A stretch of 64,000 bases of DNA from Rhodeus uyekii (taxonomy: Eukaryota > Chordata > Actinopteri > Cypriniformes > Acheilognathidae). A model generated the notes under the pieces. The model saw only the letters and a list, made by a program, of their open reading frames with translations, did not search any database and was not told where the DNA came from. The stretch is taken from the NCBI GenBank assembly GCA_037043235.1, contig JAWRVZ010000004.1, forward strand, positions 4,927,501-4,991,500, written 5' to 3'. The position numbers were made by a program, and so were the translations under genes. Position 1 is the first letter of the stretch. Every line of letters begins with the position of its first letter. Positions 55,724 to 64,000 of this stretch are shown here, one piece after another.

Positions 55724-58700
55724 TATATTATATATTATAAAATAAATTATATATGTATTTTTATTTCAGCTTATTTTACTGAAATACATGTAGTGGTTAA
55801 AGTAGTGAAGACATTTGCTAACAATGGAAAACAAAAACAGCATCCAGTTCTGCCACGTATACCGCCTTCCTCTATAAAGTTGTACTGTGTTATGTAGTTA
55901 GCTCATAGGAATTTCAAAGAGTTTAGCTATGGGCATAAACATTGAGCCCATCTTTGAGATTCCCATAAACAGATTATTTTTGGCTGTACTTGACTTTTGA
56001 CTCCTCTGCTCTGGATGTGCCTCAAACGCCATAACAAGAAAGAGGTTGCGGTCAAATGCTGTGAAGTCGTCCCTCTTTTGAAGACTGGTGGACATGAACT
56101 GTAAGACTGCAGAGGTCAATGAAATCAAATCTTCATGTGTGAGAGTCACTAAAGTGACATCAAAGAGATTCAAAGCAGCATGTCTAACTGTCTGACATGA
56201 GAGATGTGACCGCGTTTTTCGCCATGGAAGTGTACGGTTTCCGTGTGTTAACATGCAAATAAAGATAGCAAATAAATGACACTTGATTATGTATCATTGA
56301 TTATCTTGAATCAAGTTACATGGCCTAGCTTATGATGAAATGGCATAACTAAAGTCAAGATGAGGTTCTTTGGGAATCACAGATATATGATCTATGTCTC
56401 TGGGTATGTGTGCATGTCATGAGAAAAGTCAGTGAAGTTGATTGATTCTGACCGAGGTCCCGTTGCTACATGATGTCTTCTACCACACATGTGCTTGGGA
56501 TTTAAAAGCACTTAAACCAATGTTTCCCCTTCAAGTGTAAGGCAATGATCATATTTCTGTCTCATCTCTCCCGTCTCGTCTAATCAGTCTCACTTTGTAC
56601 TCTTCAACCTTACTTTGCCAATGGGGAACAAACTCCACCAGAAGATGCACTTTTAAACAGAAACCGATTCCCTTAAGGTTGAAACCAAACCCTGTTTTCT
56701 CATTATTCCATCCGGGGTCATGCATCAACTTGAGCATCCATGGAAACACAAACCAGACACTATGATTGACAGTGCAGGGGCAAAGATCAAGGGGCACATC
56801 CTTTGTGGTCAGTGGAAGCCATTGGTAGACCTTTGTTCCACTAATATTTGCTAGCCGGTGTAGTTTGGTGAAAGGAAGTTCTCCATATGGCAGAGGAAAT
56901 GAGTGGACAGCCAAGTGACTATGAAAAGGAAGCTCGTTTGCTGCTTGCTTTCAAATCATATGGTGTGTTTAGTCTGTATAGAATAACATCCAGCATTTGG
57001 AAGCATGGGCATCCGTCTCAAATATTTTGGCAGATGTGGTCTAATGTTATATTTTGGAAAGAACGCCAGTACAAGAATAAAAAGGTATAAACAGAGAAAT
57101 CTAAAACGTTTCTGCTTTTTGAATTCTTAATGCAGGACTACAGTATCTTAATACTTTATTTGGGTCTTTGTCTGATTATCTGAAATGTCTAAGCGATATT
57201 CCTCAATTTCAAGAAATAGTTCACCCTACTATTAAAGTGAATGGGGATCAAGGCTGTCAAGCCCAATTTTTAAACAGCATCATAAAATATAAAAATAATA
57301 ATAATATATGCAGAGTCTTTTGGCACCCATAGACTGCTACAATACATATTTGTGTGAAGAACGAATATTCAGTGATTTTTGGCAAAACAAATTACCTTTT
57401 TTTGGCAAAACCTCGGGTCAATAACTTTGTATATTTAATGTGTCCAATTTTATGTTATGTGACTGATCGTAACATGGGAAACTTGAGTATTTGGAAGGAT
57501 AAATTACATGACAACTTACAGCAGAGGAGTTTCCATCAAGAGTCTATTCATCACACAAATGTACTGTAGGAGTCGCATGTATTTTATGAAACCTTTTTAG
57601 TTATTATGGAGCTTGACTGCCTAGATCCTCATTCAGTTTCATTACAGAAAAGAGTGATCTGTTCATTCATTATAATTTCTAGTTTTGTGTTCATAAATCA
57701 TACAGGTTTTGAACAACAGGACTGTGAGTAAACAATGATTTTTATGTGAACTATGTATACATATATATATTATTTAAAACTGCAGTTAGTATTAGCGTTT
57801 CTTTTTCACCTATCATATTCTGTTTTTCCAGACAGGGACATTGAGTCAGGGGTCTGAGGCTCATAGAGGTAAAAATCTAAAGAAAACGAGCCCAGTGAGA
57901 ACTAGAAGGTGATAAAGGGTTTGAGTGCAATAAGAAACCCATCAAAATAACAGTACTATGAGGATGGCAGGTGAGACTTTTGTGATGGCACAGTCCTGCT
58001 GCTCTCAAATTCTCAAATGTCAGTATTATTTGAGTATGACTGTCATGCCCATTGTTTCCCAGGCGGTAAATACCTTCACCTTCGGCAAGAATGTACTGGA
58101 ACATTGATGAATCCAGGAACTTGGATTACTGAGGGTTGAACAGCTTGACAGTTTGCCTACCCTTAAAGTTTACATAAACACTCGGTCAGCATAAAATCAG
58201 GTCCATCTTGTTTTCAAAAAAAAAAATTTGTTTGCAAAATTCTAAATCATCTTGTCACTTGAAGCTTCGAGTTAATTCACTGAAGTTGTGTAGAACTGTG
58301 TGTGCGTGTATGTGCGTTAGAAGAAAAACATGTGGCCTATAGAGCACACATGATCCTCGGAGGAAGGTGAAGAGAATAGTTCCTGACCAGATGGATGTTC
58401 TTAGGGTCATCTGGACATGTGAGAGTTGATGGACCATGAATCCTCTCGTGCCAAACTTTCGGAAGTTTATTCAGCAAGATTGGACCCATTATGCAAGCTC
58501 ACATTTTTTGTCCAGATTGAGTCAAGCTCAAAATAGTCATAGAGATCTATTGTGCAAATTGGCCTCCGAGGACATTATTGCAAACATTGTTATTTATGTT
58601 GTTTCATTCAGAGGTGGTGTGAAATAGATACAATATAGCCGACACATTGCTATGTTCTGACTGTCAAGCATTTTGCTTTAGTTCTATTCCAATCATTAAT

Positions 58701-59200
58701 TTCTCCCTTGCTATTCCACAATTTTGATAGATGCTTATTTAGACAGGACGCATTTCGGTCTAACAAGTTGGTTGTAGCAGCAAATGTTTGCCCACACGTG
58801 AGAAAAATAAATGATTTATCATATATTAGTAAAGGATACAGAACAATCATCAACTGTCCAAGCAATTTTTGCAATATGATCCGCAAGACCACTGCTGGGT
58901 GACAGTGATTGGACCATGGCCTGAGTGTGAAAGTGTTCTGCGAGTCAGGACTGTGATTATCTTTATTTTTAGGGGTGTTCTGGCATCGTAACTGGCCAAG
59001 GCTGCTGTACTTACGGTTGGAGACATTTCAGGGCTACACAGATCCTATTTTAGAGGACACTCAATACCTGACTGTCTTTCCAATGACTTCTCGGAAAGGC
59101 TCCTTGAATTTATAGCGATTTTCAACTTCTTAATTAAAGCAGGCTAAAACTCTGATGCAATTTCTCGACGATATTTAAATAACTTGTAAAGTTCACGATT
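55724..59200. other. no recognised gene
   Basis: Two minus-strand open frames of about 120 codons (55898-56254 and 56549-56914) have no recognised domain; see the findings. A fragment of a common repeat (ATAGTTCACC) is near 57220. Confidence 0.45.
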
Positions 59201-59206
59201 TAAGAG

Positions 59207-59480
59207 GAATAGTTCACCCCCAAAATTAAAGCTCTGTCATTTATTTACACACCCTTTTTTTGTCTGTGGTACAAAAGAAGATGTTTTGAAAAATGTTCAC
59301 ACTTCTCTTTTTTTATACAATGAAAAGCAAATGGTAACCAGGGACTGTCAAACTCCAAAAAGTACTATAAAAGTTTTCTATATTACTTATAGACTATATT
59401 TTTAAGTCTTTTGAAGCCATGTGATTATTGTGTGAGGAATAGATGTCATTTAAGAAGATATTTACCTTTTGTGCAGTTGT
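59207..59480. repeat. common cyprinid interspersed repeat
   Basis: Starts GAATAGTTCACCCCCAAAAT and continues with CTGTCATTTATTTACACACC and GTGGTACAAAAGAAGATGTT. I recognise this consensus from many cyprinid loci; class and true ends not determined. Confidence 0.6.
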
Positions 59481-60297
59481 GGTCACAATTTAATGTATAG
59501 AAAAGAGCTGCTTTTACATGGAGGGGTAAATGTATTAATACTTTGCATACGGATATTACATTATTTTATAAAATCAATAAAATCAATAGTTGGATCCTTA
59601 ATGTTTCTACCATTTTTTCAATAGTTACTACAAAATGTGCTATGTTAATAATACATTTAAGACTTGCAAAGCAGGTGTCTTTTGGAATTGAGGTCTTGAA
59701 TGGGTCCCATTAACCAGTATTTACTCTTCACCCATCATGCTCTATTCATTAAAATACTCATCCCTCTGTCTCTATGGTAACATAATTCTCTGAGAGAGTG
59801 TGAGATGGAGTGTGTTTGTGTACTGGTATTTCTTTGTATGTGTGTTAATTGTACTTGCACTCATTTTCTGATTGTCTGTGACAGATTATCACAGATGGAA
59901 CATGTTGGACGTCACCTTAAGCAAGCTTCAAGCATTTCCTTTACCATAGCTCTCAGTCTTGGCTGTTTCACTAAATAATTCATCACAGACAGGTGAGACC
60001 TGCCCTTCTCTTCATGTCTTCAGCCCTTCTTCTTTTCTTCTCATTGGGGTTTCATGTATTCAGGGAAATACATTTAGCGACGATACTCTCTATGAGGCAC
60101 TTGGTAATGGGAATAATTGAATGTCTGCAAGCTGTGCTAAGCAAAAACACCATTTGTATTTGTGTGTATGTCTGTGTGTGTGGTCTGTAGTGTGACAAAA
60201 CTCGTTTTGTTCAGCGTGACCAGTCTTAACAAGCATGGCAGACCTTATGGACACCACAATCTCACAAACGTGGTCCTGCAGAGGTCAAAAGAATTCA

Positions 60298-60450
60298 CAT
60301 ATTTCAGAATCAGAAGGAGAAAGAGCTTTATTGTTCACATAAGTGACAGAAGCTTCCACAGTACAGACATAATGAAAGCGATAAGACCGATACAATACAA
60401 GTGAATTAAATAAACAATAAAAAAGTACACAATATACAAAATAGACACCA
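60298..60450. repeat. interspersed repeat containing AGAGCTTTATTG
   Basis: Segment with CAGAATCAGAAGGAGAAAGA and GTGACAGAAGCTTCCACAGT, a sequence common across teleost genomes. Class not assigned. Confidence 0.45.
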
Positions 60451-61612
60451 TATGTAGGTACAGATATGTTAAATATAAATGCAAGGGAATGTAAATAAGA
60501 GGTAATGTAAATAGTGTGCTATAAATACTATACTATTAATAGTATAAATAAATAAATTAATATTTATACCATTATTAGTATACTTCAATATTATACTTCA
60601 AGTGTATAAATAATAATATTCATAAATAAACAATTCATAATGTTTATCATGAGTTATTTGGTCTGTTATTTGTTTTTATGTGCACAAAAAAAGTTTATGG
60701 GGAATTCACAACAGATGTGTATGCATATTTTAGTTTTGTCCAGATTATTGTAAATAAGGAGCATATATGGTTGGTAATTAGCATAATACACACCCACACG
60801 TCTCCATATAAGTGCTTTGTGCACAACGTCATGGCTTCATGGCTGCAAACATCTTCTTGTGGTATTTCCACACTCGAGCCAAACCATTCTCATCGCTTAA
60901 TCGTTCCATTCTGTGCCGAGCTGAAGAGTTCTCTCTTTTTGAATGCAATACAAATGTATCAGTCGTTGCCTTGGTAACGCAAAAATTTAAAGACAGTTAT
61001 AATATGTAAATAGCGACTACATTATGGAGAAAGATGAGGCATTTCTTTTCATTTTATTATTAACTTCCATTTACGTCGCTCAAATAGTGATCTTGGAAAA
61101 CATAATGATAGCTAGGCAACAGACAAATGACCAATCCTGAGTTGCAAAATCATACACATTCTACCAGCATGGTAAAATGAATTTCAGGCCCATGAATGGT
61201 TTGTAATCGTGCTGTGCTGAGCAAAGCTCAAGTGAAAATATAACTGGAACCATTCCCTATCATTCTTAAAACCGTTTGGTCTGATGAGGAAAAGCGGCTT
61301 TGTTTTGACGGCAAAATATTACTGTAACACACAGGCAATCCTCAACTGAAACAATGAATACCTTTTAATATAGGGATAAAATGTTGTAGTCATCACTCAA
61401 GACAATGTAGGGTCTCTTAATTGTTCCATTTGTTTATAATAGATACAGTTATTTATTTATATTCAAAAACATATAGAATTAGATATTATTATAGTACATT
61501 TTAAAATAATCATTTAACATAACTATTAAAAATTATTAATTAAAATAATAATTATAAAAATAAATAAATGTAATTCTTAAATATAACAATAATAATTAGT
61601 GTTATTAATAAT

Positions 61613-62370
61613 CAGTGTTGCTAAAAATTACTTTTAAAAGTTATGCGTTACAATATTGTGTTACTCCTTGAAAAGTAACTAATTGTGTTACTTAGTTACT
61701 TTTAATGGAAAGTTATGCATTGCGTTACATTTGAGTTACTTTTTCTCGGCTGGTCTGGGTTTGCTTGTTTGGTTTTAAAAAACAAAAATCCGTACTGGAT
61801 TGCAGGAGAAGAAAGTTCAATACTCTTATACTTACTCCGGCAATAAAAACAACAAAAAATAAACACAAATGTGATGTTTAAAATGTGATGAACTAAATTC
61901 ATTTTTGTTTATTAGTGTGGTTGAATTAGATCATCGAAGGTCAGCAGAAAAGATATTGGTTAATAAAGTGAGATTAAATGCATAAAGTATTTTTGTTCTG
62001 TTTAACATATTTGATTATTGCAGGTTTGCGTAACATTCTGAGTTTACATTTCAGTGTTTTTATTCATTTTGAATATGTTGAATGAGTTTTTGCGTAAGTG
62101 AAATGAGAAAATGCATGCTCACGTTTAGACTAAGTCGTGGCCGTCGTGTTCACAAAGCACACACAATGCCTCCGCACCTTTCTCATGATTCCTATCAATA
62201 TGGAGAGAGGAGAGGTGTCTGTCAATAAATGAGAAAGCAACTTGCGTTACTTATTTGAAAAGTAAGTCAGATATTTTGTAGTAAAGTTGAAAGTATGTGT
62301 TACATTTACTATTTTCTTTAAAAAAAGAAATCATATAACACATAACTCTTGTAATGTTAACCCAACACTG
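61613..62370. mobile_element. 758 bp hAT-like non-autonomous element
   Basis: Begins CAGTGTTGCTAAAAATTACT and ends AACCCAACACTG, with AGTTACTTTT and GCGTTAC motifs characteristic of a widespread fish element. Flanks ttaataat and ataataat match at 7 of 8 positions. No open transposase was found. Confidence 0.65.
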
Positions 62371-64000
62371 ATAATAATACTTATTATTGTTATTATTAGT
62401 AGTAGTATTGATACATTTTATTAAACTATTAGACTGCTGATCATATTCCATATTTATAATGATACCCGAAGACTGTGATAGTGTTTTGTTTTTTTGTAAC
62501 CATGGATATGCTTGGTTTGTGAATTCAGCAGGTCTTTTTTTTCTCCCAATGGATGAAAAATTAGAAAGATTTCCTGTTTTACATTGTCAAGCCATCCAAA
62601 GTAATTTTCCACATGCTGTTGTAATGCTGCTTTATGTTCAGTATGTGCTTTACTGCTGTGGATGAAATCGTGTTAACTGGTCCCAGTTGGGTCACGGGCA
62701 TTAACACACGCAGGTGCACATATGTTCAGTACCAGCCATCGGCTCAGACCTGTCAACTCTCTCTCAGGCCAAGGTTTAAACCTCCTGGTGCTGCATTAAC
62801 ATTGAAAGGACCCCCCTCTGCAGTTGGTCACATGCTAAACTCCTCAGATATAAAGCCAAAGGGTGAGATGCCCCTCTCTCCAACCAACCCCCTCGCACTC
62901 TCCTGTAGGTTTGGGCGCCAAGGCTGATGAGAGGGCCATGGCTCAATCACGACAGCCAGGGGAGGGTTTTAGTTTTCATATGAGGAGCAATCAGTCAAAA
63001 TGTCAAGCTTAAAATCTCAATGAAATATTCTGATATAAAATATATAAAAAAATTATAATTACAGTTACTAAAAATTCCATATAGTACCTGCAACTTCTGA
63101 ACTGTGGTATAACATTCATTTCCCCTATACTTTGCATTATACATATGCTTGAAAACCTTTAGAAAGTTTTGTGCAATCTTTGAACAACCATTTCTATGTT
63201 TTACGGACTTTGCTAGTTCTGTTTTTATTAAGTATCTTTGCTAAATTGGTTAATAAGAGTGTAGTTGTCTCAGCTACATTTAACACATTTTATCCACACT
63301 TCTTCTTTTTTTAATAGCCATTCATATCCAGATTTTTTTAAGGCAACAGAAAATCTGGGAGGGAAAAATCTCTTCATGTTCCATATGGTGTCGCCTGTAA
63401 ACAACGTATGAAATTAAGCCTATGATTATAAAATTGATTGTGTTTACATGCTTCAAGAATCAGCTCAATACAAAAACCTGTCGACATAAGTCAAAAAGTA
63501 ATTTTGAAATTGACACGTTTTTCTGTGGTTCTGACACAAAAATAAACACATATGCACACAAGACCAGAATGTTTGTAAAGGAGGGATATTGGCGTAGTGG
63601 ACAACTCTTTATACGGAATTGATTTAAACTACATGACTAAAACTAAAAAGAACATAGTTCAAGGTGTTTACATGACCTTACATGTTGCATAATTGGTAAA
63701 AGATTGTGCGTGTAAACACGCTCATTGAAATGTTGGGAGGAATTTCCTGCTTTTAACATCCCACGTCTGTGCTTTGTTTCTCAAACATCCATGCTGCAGA
63801 TGGTCAGAGGGCTGTATTTCTGGGCAGACAAATGTTTCATAACACCTTTTTTAGGCTATGGTATGTATAATGTATATTGCCATGCTGCTAATGGGGCAGA
63901 AGTCTGATATGACGCTAGTGAGGGCTAATGGGAGTTGACAGCAGAGAGCTGCCTGATGTCCTCAGTGGCCAAGAGCAGTCGGCTCACATTTACACTGATG
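62371..64000. other. no recognised gene
   Basis: AT-rich sequence with a more GC-rich patch at 62690-62950. Short open frames here carry no recognised motif. Confidence 0.5.

Overview
The window is vertebrate genomic DNA, most likely from a cyprinid-type teleost. The evidence is short spliced exons with GT-AG introns in AT-rich DNA and a dense load of repeat classes familiar from carp-like fishes: Tc1 and pogo/Tigger elements, hAT MITEs, palindromic foldback repeats, a tRNA-derived SINE and young LTR elements. The species call is an inference; no database search was run.

Positions 1-13.5 kb hold the only protein-coding gene I can identify: the 3' part of rbm6, an RNA-binding splicing-factor gene of the RBM5/RBM6/RBM10 family, on the + strand. 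Twenty exons (215-13108) join in phase into about 790 codons ending at TGA 13106-13108, with a poly(A) signal at 13499. They encode RRM1, a Q-rich linker, RRM2, a Q/A-rich linker, an OCRE domain, a C2H2 zinc finger and the family's C-terminal tail. The 5' exons lie before the window. Two modules expected in the family are not visible: the RanBP2-type zinc finger after RRM1 and the core of the G-patch.

The large rbm6 intron (5990-9226) contains a 2.3 kb pogo/Tigger element with a broken transposase start and a nested 691 bp foldback element. A second intron (11413-12530) contains a 639 bp pogo deletion derivative, itself interrupted by an 83 bp hAT MITE. Just past the gene is a third pogo-type element (13553-14558).

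From 14.6 to 64 kb I find no convincing host gene. The main landmarks are a solo LTR (24706-24980), a two-copy dispersed repeat (about 17.9 and 25.5 kb), a decayed Tc1 transposon (33162-33860), a decayed LTR element inserted in another repeat (34850-36535), an LTR-like fragment joined to a Tc1 3' end (37915-38908), a SINE (about 39045-39320), and MITEs at 54870-55210, 55273-55715 and 61613-62370.

The most striking object is an intact, very young non-autonomous LTR retrotransposon on the - strand (44584-47360). It has 413 bp LTRs differing at one base, a 5 bp target duplication and a polypurine tract. Its single long ORF pairs a compact helical-looking N-terminal domain with four different proline-rich tandem repeats and a hydrophobic tail; no pol is present. 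The older element at about 34.9-36.5 kb has a similar layout, which suggests a class of such elements.
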